Source: Desulfobacterales bacterium (GTDB lineage Bacteria; Desulfobacterota; Desulfobacteria; Desulfobacterales; C00003106). From it: a DNA stretch of 5,017 nt. The notes beneath the pieces were generated by a model that searched no databases, was not told where the DNA came from, and worked only from the letters and a program-made list of their open reading frames with translations. This document shows positions 1-5,017 of this stretch, piece after piece (positions within the stretch are counted from its first letter, which is position 1; every line of letters starts with the position of its first letter). The stretch lies in NCBI GenBank assembly GCA_030672555.1, contig DAOVGD010000136.1:1-5017 (forward strand), given 5' to 3'. The position numbers and the translations under genes are program-made.

Positions 1-66
1 GAGCAACGCAGCCATGCGGGATGGATCGGCTCATCAAAATGTGGAGTTATTTTTGAGCGAGCCCTT
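1..66. repeat. Imperfect palindrome, possible end of a dispersed intergenic repeat
   Basis: Bases 28-40 (GGCTC-A-TCAAAAT) are nearly the reverse complement of bases 49-63 (ATTTTTGA-GC-GAGCC). They enclose an 8-base loop, giving about 12 paired positions with an internal A/GC mismatch and one bulged T. The flanking bases 1-27 are more GC-rich than the following DNA. Two plus-strand frames are open here (a 28-codon tail ending at 87 and a 56-codon tail ending at 172). Neither resembles a protein family I know, and both begin off the window. The structure fits the edge of a non-coding dispersed repeat. Multi-copy status is inference and cannot be seen in one window. Confidence 0.35.
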
Positions 67-168
67 AGTATACATGAAAGATTATGAACAGATGTCTTCC
101 TTAAGACACCCGGTTCACATATTACTACATACTACTACGTCTTTTGCCGAGAACAGTGTCATATCCTG

Positions 169-348
169 TTAGATTCCACTGTTACCTTCTATAATCTCTT
201 CTATAACCTGGGCACACTTAATTTCCTGATCTTTACCGCCAGGGCAGTTAATCGAGATACTCCTTCCGTCCACACTTTCTATTGTGCATCCCAATTGTGA
301 AGTAACTATTGACACGATTTGCAGAAAGTCCTGATCTTCTTGTAACAT
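169..348 (-). CDS. Small acidic protein of unknown function, 59 residues
   Basis: This small gene runs from ATG at 348 to TAA at 169. An AAAGGAG ribosome binding site lies nine bases upstream. I do not recognise the family. The product is acidic, with about ten Asp/Glu against three Lys/Arg. It has three cysteines: C21 in an LGC motif, C35 in NCPGG and C45 in KCAQ. The pattern suggests an N-terminal helix (residues 3-20), two short strands around a VDGRS turn (22-34), and a C-terminal helix (40-55) rich in Ile and Glu. No signal peptide or membrane segment is visible, so it should be cytoplasmic. Its nearest neighbour is the NifX-like gene about 410 bases upstream on the same strand, too far and too structured to assume cotranscription. 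The ribosome binding site and protein-like composition favour a real gene, but chance cannot be excluded at this length. Confidence 0.6.
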   Translation of the reverse strand: MLQEDQDFLQIVSIVTSQLGCTIESVDGRSISINCPGGKDQEIKCAQVIEEIIEGNSGI

Positions 349-357
349 TTCTTTTGT

Positions 358-364
358 CTCCTTT
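358..364 (-). promoter_or_regulatory. Ribosome binding site of the 59-residue gene
   Basis: The minus strand reads AAAGGAG nine bases before the ATG at 348. This is a near-perfect anti-Shine-Dalgarno match in otherwise AT-rich DNA. It is the main evidence that the small reading frame is translated and that this ATG is its start. Confidence 0.6.
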
Positions 365-579
365 TATATCGTTCTATATTGTTTCTTGTTTTTCTCGCAT
401 ATACCGTACCATCTTTTAAATAACACCCTTCTTATAATATTTATCGGGCAGATTGCTGGAAAATTAAACCAAATTATCGATTATGATACGATATTGCTCT
501 AATGCCGTTAAATCACAGCCCCCCTATTTCATTATAATTCAATAAAATTACACAATTGACTAAACTCCTTAAAAAACAA

Positions 580-623
580 TCAGAGGCCTTTGAAAAAATG
601 TCGCGTTTTTCAAAGGCCTCTGA
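580..623. repeat. 18-bp perfect inverted repeat, possible transcription terminator
   Basis: Bases 580-597 are the exact reverse complement of bases 606-623, around an 8-base loop (598-605). The stem has a GC-rich base (TCAGAGGCC) and an A/T-rich top. On the minus strand the hairpin is followed after a few bases by a run of six T (about 571-576), so it could end transcripts from the NifX-like gene about 135 bases upstream. On the plus strand the next T-run is farther away. Half of the element (583-602) recurs at 1246-1266, which suggests a dispersed repeat rather than a purpose-built terminator. Either role is inference. Confidence 0.6.
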
Positions 624-725
624 GGAAAGACTTTTTTATGAAACCGTTAGACATCAAACAAGGATTATTCGCTCAGAAAGGGTGCTTTTTAAATTGGGAG
701 GAAGACTATAGAGTAAACAATGGAG

Positions 726-748
726 TGTCATTTTTATGACATTTTTTT
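726..748 (+). terminator. Hairpin plus T-run, weak terminator-like structure on the plus strand
   Basis: TGTCAT (726-731) pairs with ATGACA (736-741) across a TTTT loop and is followed directly by seven T (742-748). This has the layout of an intrinsic terminator on the plus strand, but the stem is short and AT-rich. No supported plus-strand gene lies upstream. It sits ten bases past the stop codon of the NifX-like gene, but on the minus strand the T-run would come before the hairpin, so it is a poor terminator for that gene. Confidence 0.25.
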
Positions 749-757
749 GAATTAAAC

Positions 758-1135
758 TTACCTTCCTTGGCCACCACAAGTTTGTTGTTCAGTAATAATT
801 TGCAATCTCCCCTTCATAAAATCGTCTACGACTGCCCCTACATTATTACTGTTAGGTGAATAATAGACATCGATTCCTACTTGGCGAAAGCCAAGGAATG
901 GACGCATTCCAATCCCGCTGACAATGAGGGCATTCGCATTCTGCTGGCTGAGTAAATTTACCGGGACCATACAACCGCCCTGTGCGTGCGACACGTTCTC
1001 GACAGTGCTGGTATTTTTTATCTCACCATCTTCAATATCTACCATGGTAAATACGTCACAGTGCCCAAAATGCCCTGCTCTTTCTGCTTTCAGTCCCCCC
1101 GGGTTTACAGAAGGGACAGCAACTCTTATGTTCAT
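758..1135 (-). CDS. NifX/NifB-type dinitrogenase iron-molybdenum cofactor family protein
   Basis: This encodes a 125-residue protein of the family that includes NifX, NafY and the C-terminal part of NifB (Pfam PF02579). It is close in size to the stand-alone archaeal and bacterial members. Family marks are the opening strand MNIRVAVPS, the GHFGHC segment (21-26) before VFTMVDIEDGEI, the GGC motif (53-55), and the SGIGMRPFLGF stretch (73-83) followed by GIDVYY. The C-terminal tail has CGG (120-122). NifX relatives bind FeMo-cofactor precursors. Short stand-alone members occur in many anaerobes without nitrogenase, and their role is mostly unknown, possibly handling of Fe-S or Mo/W species in the cytoplasm. 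No nif gene is visible here, so I give no symbol. A near-consensus promoter and ribosome binding site precede the ATG at 1135, which suggests a monocistronic unit. Confidence 0.9.
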   Translation of the reverse strand: MNIRVAVPSVNPGGLKAERAGHFGHCDVFTMVDIEDGEIKNTSTVENVSHAQGGCMVPVNLLSQQNANALIVSGIGMRPFLGFRQVGIDVYYSPNSNNVGAVVDDFMKGRLQIITEQQTCGGQGR

Positions 1136-1145
1136 TGGCTTATTT

Positions 1146-1152
1146 CTCCTTT
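1146..1152 (-). promoter_or_regulatory. Ribosome binding site of the NifX-like gene
   Basis: The minus strand reads AAAGGAG ten bases before the ATG at 1135. The position agrees with the family-typical N-terminus MNIRVAVP and confirms the start. Confidence 0.7.
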
Positions 1153-1166
1153 CATGTTTGTTTTAT

Positions 1167-1195
1167 AATATATAACATTATTTCGACTGTGTCAA
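1167..1195 (-). promoter_or_regulatory. Sigma-70-type promoter of the NifX-like gene
   Basis: The minus strand carries TTGACA (1190-1195, perfect -35), a 17-base spacer, and TATATT (1167-1172, five of six matches to the -10 consensus). Transcription would begin near 1160, leaving a leader of about 25 bases that contains the ribosome binding site. The promoter lies between the end of the HEAT-receiver gene and the NifX-like gene, so the latter can be expressed on its own. I see no clear operator palindrome overlapping it. Confidence 0.7.
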
Positions 1196-1245
1196 AAAAC
1201 TAACAACTCCGGTAATCGGAATGACCACTAAGTCCAATACGATAT

Positions 1246-1266
1246 GAGACCTTTGAAAAAAATGTC
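1246..1266. repeat. Second copy of half of the 580-623 hairpin element
   Basis: The plus strand here reads GAGACCTTTG, then seven A, then TGTC. Bases 583-602 read GAGGCCTTTG, then six A, then TGTC. The two copies differ by one substitution and one A. The second arm of the hairpin is not repeated here. The copy overlaps the TGA stop codon of the HEAT-receiver gene (1265-1267). The two copies are in the same orientation and flank the NifX-like gene. Confidence 0.55.
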
Positions 1267-1276
1267 AAGACATTTT
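1256..1276 (-). terminator. Weak intrinsic terminator at the end of the HEAT-receiver gene
   Basis: On the minus strand AAAATGT (1276-1270) pairs with ACATTTT (1265-1259) around a CTTG loop. The T-run starts in the stem and continues to 1256. The TGA stop codon spans the loop and the base of the 3' arm. The stem has only one GC pair, so termination would be inefficient. The location exactly at the gene end is the main support. Confidence 0.3.
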
Positions 1277-2866
1277 CGCATGGAGGTGTTCTTTAACCTT
1301 GGTCTGTAACATGTCCGGTGTAAAGGGTTTTTTCATAAAGTCACTTACCCCTACTTTGTCCGCCAGTTGTACCTGGAAATTCTCCGATTCGGTAGTTACC
1401 ATTATAATGGGGATTTTTGCAAAGGCAGGATTGGCGCGGGCCTTGCGGGTAAATTCTATACCGTCCATGATCGGCATGTTCATGTCTGTTAAGATCAAAT
1501 CAAACATCTCTCCCAAATCCAGAATATCCAAAGCCTCTTTGCCATTGACAGCGGTTGTTACATTAATGCCCAAATCAGATGCCACGCTTCGGTAAAAAAG
1601 AAGCATCGCTTTTGAATCGTCAACGGCCAATACTTTTTTCCCGGTTTCCCTGGTAGAAGGTCTTGAAATCCTTTCTATGTCCGACTTCGCCCTATCTCCT
1701 TCCATGAGTTCCAGTTTTTCACGAAATGCGGAAATTATCTCCGGGTCATTTGATCTTGAAATGTTTTCAATCAATCTTGCGGCTACATTTTCATCTTCAT
1801 AAAGGGCCTCAAAGATGACCAAGGCCTTTGAGGATACAATTGCCTGTATTACTCTTTTGCTTTGTGTATTGTCGGCATTGATAATTTCTTTAAGGTTTTT
1901 AATTACCCCGGGATTTACTTGTTCATTAAGAGAAGATACGACCGCCATTAGAATCAGATCGTCTTCCTCTGACAAACCGTCGATCAGACAAACAAGACCT
2001 TTCATAAAAGGTATTCTGCCGAGTGCTTCGTATATGGCAAACTTTATGTTAGGATGGTTTGCAGATCCTTTGTCAAGGACAGCTACTAATATATCTCCTC
2101 CCTTTTTGTCTTCTATCAGACCAAGTGCGTTAGCCGCCAGAATTTTCTGGTCGACATCCTCCTGGTCAAAAAGTGGGGCAATAAAAGGAACAGCCCCAGA
2201 GCCGATTTTAACAACCGCTTGTTGAATAAGACGTCTTACAGTGGGATTTTTGTGGTGTATTTTTGAAACGAGAAAAGATATAGCCTTATCATTTTTTAGA
2301 GCCGCCAGGACCTCTATGGTTTTCCCGGTTGCCAGGTCACATTTTCCATAGCACTCGTCAGCTCCGGCTTCCTCTATTATTTTGCACAGCGCATCCAATG
2401 AAGTAGGATCGCCATAAGCGCCTATCATCTCAACGGCTAAAGCAGAGATAAGCGTTTGTGGGTGATGGATATATCTCTGGAAGACCTCCAAAGGTTCAGG
2501 TCCCTTTATCGCAGCAAGGGAGGAGAGGATCTCAAAGAGCATTTCAGATTTTTTTTCATTGGATGTCAGATCAATAAGGGTTGACGCAGCAGATTTAAAC
2601 CGATTCTGCCCTGCTATTTGGATACAAATTGTTTTTACTCTACTGCTGTTCGAAAGGAGACCGTTAACAGTTTCTTTTTCATTCTGTGACAGAAGCGCTC
2701 TCAGAGTATTTTCGATCATATAATCAACAGCGTCATCGTCTAAGGGTGTCGCATATAATTCGAAAAGTTCTGGTATTGCCTCAATTTTTTTCTCTTTTTC
2801 GATTTCGTTTAGCATGGTGACCTGCTCAGCAAGGTCTTTTATGCTAAAATCTTTAAGGATCTCCAT
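1265..2866 (-). CDS. HEAT-repeat protein with C-terminal CheY-like receiver domain
   Basis: This 533-residue protein has two parts. Residues 1 to about 395 are an all-helical solenoid resembling HEAT/PBS-lyase repeats. Clear units are near 134-165 (HHPQTLISALAVEMIGAYGD and following), 204-232, 238-265 and 271-300. Residues 410-531 form a complete receiver domain: acidic pair D416-D417 in VDDS, phospho-acceptor D461 in LILTDMNMP, switch Thr T491 in IIMVTTES, and conserved K513 in MKKPF. It should therefore be phosphorylated by a histidine kinase encoded elsewhere. There is no DNA-binding or enzymatic output domain, so output is probably by protein-protein contact through the helical repeats, in the cytoplasm. 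An AAAGGTGG ribosome binding site precedes the ATG at 2866. The gene lies 121 bases after the GDT1-like gene and may have its own promoter, though none is convincing. The domain calls are firm; the cellular role is unknown. Confidence 0.9.
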   Translation of the reverse strand: MEILKDFSIKDLAEQVTMLNEIEKEKKIEAIPELFELYATPLDDDAVDYMIENTLRALLSQNEKETVNGLLSNSSRVKTICIQIAGQNRFKSAASTLIDLTSNEKKSEMLFEILSSLAAIKGPEPLEVFQRYIHHPQTLISALAVEMIGAYGDPTSLDALCKIIEEAGADECYGKCDLATGKTIEVLAALKNDKAISFLVSKIHHKNPTVRRLIQQAVVKIGSGAVPFIAPLFDQEDVDQKILAANALGLIEDKKGGDILVAVLDKGSANHPNIKFAIYEALGRIPFMKGLVCLIDGLSEEDDLILMAVVSSLNEQVNPGVIKNLKEIINADNTQSKRVIQAIVSSKALVIFEALYEDENVAARLIENISRSNDPEIISAFREKLELMEGDRAKSDIERISRPSTRETGKKVLAVDDSKAMLLFYRSVASDLGINVTTAVNGKEALDILDLGEMFDLILTDMNMPIMDGIEFTRKARANPAFAKIPIIMVTTESENFQVQLADKVGVSDFMKKPFTPDMLQTKVKEHLHAKMS

Positions 2867-2869
2867 ATA

Positions 2870-2877
2870 CCACCTTT
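2870..2877 (-). promoter_or_regulatory. Ribosome binding site of the HEAT-receiver gene
   Basis: The minus strand reads AAAGGTGG three bases before the ATG at 2866, with the AAGG core about six bases away. It supports this ATG as the start. No other in-frame start with a comparable site is apparent. Confidence 0.5.
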
Positions 2878-2987
2878 AACTTAATATGATTTCCACGACA
2901 GAGAAACAAAAACTTTTTTTACTATGTTCGTATCCTTAGTACAAAATCTTAAGCCTTTTATTTGCAAACTTTTTACGAAATCATCAT

Positions 2988-3260
2988 CTACAGTTTCCCC
3001 AAAATCATCAATATTCCAACAACTATGAACAGTAGACCAGCTCCAGCCCGGACGTAATCCGGTCGTATCAGGTGCCCGAACGCGCCGCCTAAGAGCGTGC
3101 CTATCAGACTGGTAGCGATCAGAGCAATTGAAGCCCCAAGAAAAATGCTCCATTTTTTCCCGCTTTGAGCGGCAAGCGATAGTGTGGCTAACTGGGTCTT
3201 ATCACCGAGTTCTGCCACGAAGATTACAAAAAAAGTGCTCCATATAAGTTTTAGATCCAT
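2988..3260 (-). CDS. Half-size GDT1/UPF0016 (TMEM165-like) membrane transporter protein
   Basis: This encodes a 90-residue hydrophobic protein of the UPF0016/GDT1 family (PF01169), whose studied members move Mn2+ or Ca2+ across membranes. The family signature E-x-G-D-K-T is intact at residues 17-22 (AELGDKTQLAT), in the first membrane segment (about 5-30). Two further segments follow at about 37-62 and 72-88, giving three in total. Full-length members carry two such modules, each with its own signature. This is a single module, as found in some bacteria, and would have to work as a homodimer or pair with a second half encoded elsewhere. No second half lies directly downstream. A GAGG ribosome binding site (3266-3269) precedes the ATG at 3260. 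The start is 21 bases after the aroC stop, so it is probably cotranscribed with aroC. Export of manganese is the likeliest role by family, not shown here. Confidence 0.88.
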   Translation of the reverse strand: MDLKLIWSTFFVIFVAELGDKTQLATLSLAAQSGKKWSIFLGASIALIATSLIGTLLGGAFGHLIRPDYVRAGAGLLFIVVGILMILGKL

Positions 3261-3281
3261 AGTGACCTCGAAAATATCCGT

Positions 3282-4337
3282 TTACGACGCCATCACCTTT
3301 TGCCGTAAATAAAAATCTACAAGTGTCAGACACACCATAGCCTCGCACACCGCGTTTATTCGCGGGATGGCTGATACGTCATGACGACCTTTTACTGAAA
3401 TGTGTGTCGGCTTATTATCGACCGTAATGGTTTGTTGTTCAATCTCTATGGAGGGAATCGGTTTAACTGCTGCGCGGACAACAATCGGCTCACCATTTGA
3501 AATCCCTCCAAGGATGCCGCCGGCATTGTTGCTCAAAAACCCGTTAGTGCTGATCGGATCATTATTTTGGGAGCCAAGGCTTCTTGAGGCTTCAAAACCA
3601 GCACCAATTTCCACTCCTTTTACTGCACCAATGCTCATTAATGCCTTTGCCAATTCTGCATCTAATTTATCAAAAACCGGCTCTCCAAGTCCGGGAGCCA
3701 CCCCATGGGCAATAACTTCTACAACACCCCCGATTGAATCCCCCGCTTTTTTGACCTCTGCAATACGTCTTGCCATCTCTTTTACAGCGGATCGATCAGG
3801 AACGCGAAAAGGATTGTTATTCACTTCTGCAAGGTCTATCGATGATACTCCCACCCCTCCCAGTTCGAGGGTGTAAGCAACAACAGAAATCGATTCCACA
3901 GATAGGACCTTTCGTGCCACAGCCCCTGCAGCAACCCTCCCCACTGTCTCTCTGGCAGAAGCGCGACCCCCTCCGCGCCAATCACGGATTCCATATTTTT
4001 TCTGATACGTAAAATCCGCGTGCCCTGGACGATAGAGGTCTTTAAGCTCGTTATAGGCGCTGCTTTTTACATCACGATTTTCAACCATCATGGCAATGGG
4101 AGTCCCGGTGGTCAGACCGTTTAAGGTCCCTGAAAGGATCTTTACCTGATCCTTCTCCTTTCTGGCGGTAGAGGTCGGACCGCCCCCTGGTCTCCTGCGA
4201 TCGAGATCCTCTTGAATGGCCTTTTCAGTGAGTGGAACCCGGGGAGGACATCCGTCAATAATTACCCCAATAGCTTTGCCGTGAGATTCTCCCCACGTGG
4301 TAATTCTAAATAGTTTTCCAAAGGTATTTCCTGCCAC
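3282..4337 (-). CDS. aroC: Chorismate synthase
   Basis: Chorismate synthase converts 5-enolpyruvylshikimate-3-phosphate to chorismate with reduced FMN, the last step of the shikimate pathway, in the cytoplasm. Counting from the GTG start at 4337 the protein has 351 residues, normal for the family. Hallmarks are GNTFGKLFRITTWGESHG (3-20), RRRPGGG (47-53), YRPGHADFTY (102-111), RGGGRASARET (121-131), NNAGGILGGISNG (270-282) and GRHDVSAIPR (317-326). The frame is open to an ATG at 4502, but those extra 55 codons cross a palindromic intergenic element, overlap aroK, and do not look like chorismate synthase. An AAAGGAAG ribosome binding site six bases before the GTG settles the start. The gene follows aroK and precedes the GDT1-like gene on the same strand, forming a probable operon. 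It looks complete and functional. Confidence 0.97.
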   Translation of the reverse strand: MAGNTFGKLFRITTWGESHGKAIGVIIDGCPPRVPLTEKAIQEDLDRRRPGGGPTSTARKEKDQVKILSGTLNGLTTGTPIAMMVENRDVKSSAYNELKDLYRPGHADFTYQKKYGIRDWRGGGRASARETVGRVAAGAVARKVLSVESISVVAYTLELGGVGVSSIDLAEVNNNPFRVPDRSAVKEMARRIAEVKKAGDSIGGVVEVIAHGVAPGLGEPVFDKLDAELAKALMSIGAVKGVEIGAGFEASRSLGSQNNDPISTNGFLSNNAGGILGGISNGEPIVVRAAVKPIPSIEIEQQTITVDNKPTHISVKGRHDVSAIPRINAVCEAMVCLTLVDFYLRQKVMAS

Positions 4338-4343
4338 AATGTA

Positions 4344-4351
4344 CTTCCTTT
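4344..4351 (-). promoter_or_regulatory. Ribosome binding site that sets the aroC start at GTG
   Basis: The minus strand reads AAAGGAAG six bases before GTG at 4337. The codons after this GTG spell AGNTFGKLFR, where chorismate synthases normally begin. The ATG at 4502 lies inside aroK and is not supported by homology. Confidence 0.75.
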
Positions 4352-4409
4352 CGCTTTCAAGGGCTTTATGAGACCTATGTAAAATCTCCTTTTGCCCAGC
4401 TCTGTAATA

Positions 4410-4457
4410 GGGGGGTACACACCCCGTCCGCTTCGCGTCCACCCCTCTCAAGAGGGG
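4410..4457. repeat. REP-like palindromic element between aroK and aroC
   Basis: Three small palindromes are packed into 48 bases of GC-rich DNA. GGGGT (4412-4416) pairs with ACCCC (4421-4425), CGC (4429-4431) with GCG (4435-4437), and CCCCTCT (4442-4448) with AGAGGGG (4451-4457) around a CA dinucleotide. The composition is unlike the flanking sequence. The pattern of CCCCTCT-AGAGGGG followed by a GGGGTGTGT-type stretch on the minus strand resembles dispersed intergenic repeats of REP type that I recall from many environmental genomes. That resemblance is from memory and not checked. It may also affect readthrough from aroK to aroC. No T-run follows on the minus strand, so it is not a standard terminator. 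Confidence 0.55.
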
Positions 4458-4479
4458 AATTTCGGTTTTCAGATTCTTA

Positions 4480-5016
4480 TCATGACCTTCTTGCGAGGTC
4501 ATCTCGTTTGCTGAGCATTATAATCTCATTTGCTATCTCATCTATCGATTTCTTGGATGTGTCTATTACATAGTGCGCAGCATCCTCGTAATATGGTGTG
4601 CGTTCGAGCAAAACGTGATCAATCTCTTCCATTGATCCCTTGTCGGTCAAACCTGGTCGTTGCGATTCAGTTTTGTCGTCTTGAAGCATTCGCTTCTTGA
4701 TTGTTGCACTGTCAGTCTTAAGCCATACCACAACTCCGTGTTTACGAAGCAGTTTTCTATTTTCCGGGTTGAGTATTACGCCCCCTCCTGTTGCAAGCAC
4801 TGTTTTATCCAACGTTGCAAGTCGCTTGATGGCCTTTGCTTCCTCATTTCTAAAGGCGGGCCATCCTCCTGTGTCAACTATTTCTTCAATAGTTTGTCCT
4901 GTCTCCTTTTCTATGACAGCATCTGAGTCTACAAATCGCCATTGTAAGCTCGACGCCACACGTTTCCCCACTGATGTTTTCCCGCTACACCGATACCCTA
5001 TCAGAACAATGAGCAC
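4480..5016 (-). CDS. aroK: Shikimate kinase (5' end at window edge)
   Basis: Shikimate kinase phosphorylates the 3-hydroxyl of shikimate using ATP, the fifth step of the shikimate pathway, in the cytoplasm. The visible 178 residues hold every key element: the P-loop GYRCSGKTS (7-15), the DSD motif (30-32) for Mg and shikimate binding, FRNEE with R56, the GGG shikimate-binding motif (77-79), the lid segment with R120 in QRPGLTD, and R139 in ERTPYY. Length is normal for the family. The first visible codon is GTG at 5016, one base from the window edge. It could be the true start, since strand one (LIVLIG) begins directly after it, but the ribosome binding site is outside the window and a few upstream codons cannot be excluded. 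It is the first gene of the visible aroK-aroC-GDT1 run. The symbol aroK rather than aroL is by convention. Confidence 0.95.
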   Translation of the reverse strand: MLIVLIGYRCSGKTSVGKRVASSLQWRFVDSDAVIEKETGQTIEEIVDTGGWPAFRNEEAKAIKRLATLDKTVLATGGGVILNPENRKLLRKHGVVVWLKTDSATIKKRMLQDDKTESQRPGLTDKGSMEEIDHVLLERTPYYEDAAHYVIDTSKKSIDEIANEIIMLSKRDDLARRS

Positions 5017-5017
5017 C

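Larger units (their letters stand above)
365..757. other. Intergenic region with no supported gene
   Basis: About 390 AT-rich bases separate the NifX-like gene from the 59-residue gene. I see an 18-bp perfect hairpin (580-623), a smaller hairpin followed by seven T on the plus strand (726-748), and a minus-strand TATAAT (531-536) without a convincing -35 box. A 33-codon plus-strand frame (638-739) has only a weak, badly spaced GAGG. The stretch could hold the promoter and a long leader of the small gene, or an unannotated RNA. I recognise no riboswitch or tRNA in it. Confidence 0.5.

Noticed and set aside
93..108. TGTCTT-CCTT-AAGACA hairpin as terminator of the small gene
   Set aside because: The stem is only six base pairs and no T-run follows on the minus strand.
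1..172. Plus-strand open frames ending at 87 and at 172
   Set aside because: Neither has a start or ribosome binding site inside the window, neither resembles a known family, and both overlap the palindromic repeat-like sequence.
531..536. Perfect TATAAT on the minus strand as promoter of the 59-residue gene
   Set aside because: No acceptable -35 hexamer lies 16-18 bases upstream, and in AT-rich DNA an isolated TATAAT is weak evidence.
638..739. 33-codon plus-strand frame starting with ATG after the 18-bp hairpin
   Set aside because: The only Shine-Dalgarno-like match (GAGG) is about twelve bases away and belongs to the hairpin flank. The stop falls inside another hairpin, and the translation is not protein-like enough to support.
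1208..1220. Small dyad TCCGGTAATCGGA near the NifX-like promoter as an operator
   Set aside because: Only four base pairs match and it lies upstream of the -35 box; it is too short to distinguish from chance.
1821..1833. AGGCCTTTGAG inside the HEAT-receiver gene as another copy of the repeat
   Set aside because: The match is limited to about eleven bases and lies in coding sequence for ordinary repeat residues, so coincidence is likelier.
2881..3153. Minus-strand 90-residue frame overlapping the GDT1-like gene
   Set aside because: It is out of frame with the well-supported membrane protein gene. Its translation is rich in Trp, Arg and Ser without any family pattern, so it is a shadow.
4338..4502. 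N-terminal extension of chorismate synthase from ATG at 4502
   Set aside because: The extension overlaps aroK, translates the palindromic element and lacks homology to the family; the GTG at 4337 has a proper ribosome binding site.

Overview
This 5 kb window looks like chromosomal DNA from a free-living, probably anaerobic bacterium. My best guess is a sulfate-reducing-type deltaproteobacterium (Desulfobacterota). That guess rests on gene content and style: a stand-alone NifX/NifB-type accessory protein, a HEAT-repeat/receiver fusion and moderate GC. It is not based on a marker gene. Every gene I can support lies on the minus strand, so the text below runs from right to left, in the direction of transcription.

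Right part (5016 to 2988): a biosynthetic cluster. Shikimate kinase (aroK, possibly cut at its 5' end by the window edge) is followed by chorismate synthase (aroC), then by a half-size GDT1/UPF0016 membrane protein 21 bases downstream. AroK and AroC catalyse shikimate pathway steps five and seven. The aroK-aroC gap of 142 bases holds a compact REP-like palindromic element. An upstream ATG would extend aroC by 55 codons through that element. Protein homology and a strong ribosome binding site instead place the aroC start at a GTG at 4337.

Middle (2866 to 1265): one large gene for a 533-residue protein with an alpha-helical HEAT-type repeat region and a complete C-terminal CheY-like receiver domain. 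It has its own ribosome binding site and is separated from the aro cluster by 121 bases. No histidine kinase is visible nearby.

Left part (1264 to 1): a monocistronic-looking NifX/NifB-family gene (1135 to 758) with a near-consensus sigma-70 promoter. It is followed by about 400 bases with no supported gene, then by a 59-codon gene (348 to 169) with a good ribosome binding site whose product I do not recognise. The intergenic DNA carries repeats: an 18-bp perfect hairpin at 580-623, a second copy of half of it at the 3' end of the receiver gene (1246-1266), and an imperfect palindrome at the extreme left. The two half-element copies bracket the NifX-like gene.

I see no CRISPR array, transposase, phage gene, tRNA or rRNA. 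Most of the window is ordinary housekeeping sequence. The parts worth a second look are the small gene, the intergenic repeats and the HEAT-receiver fusion.
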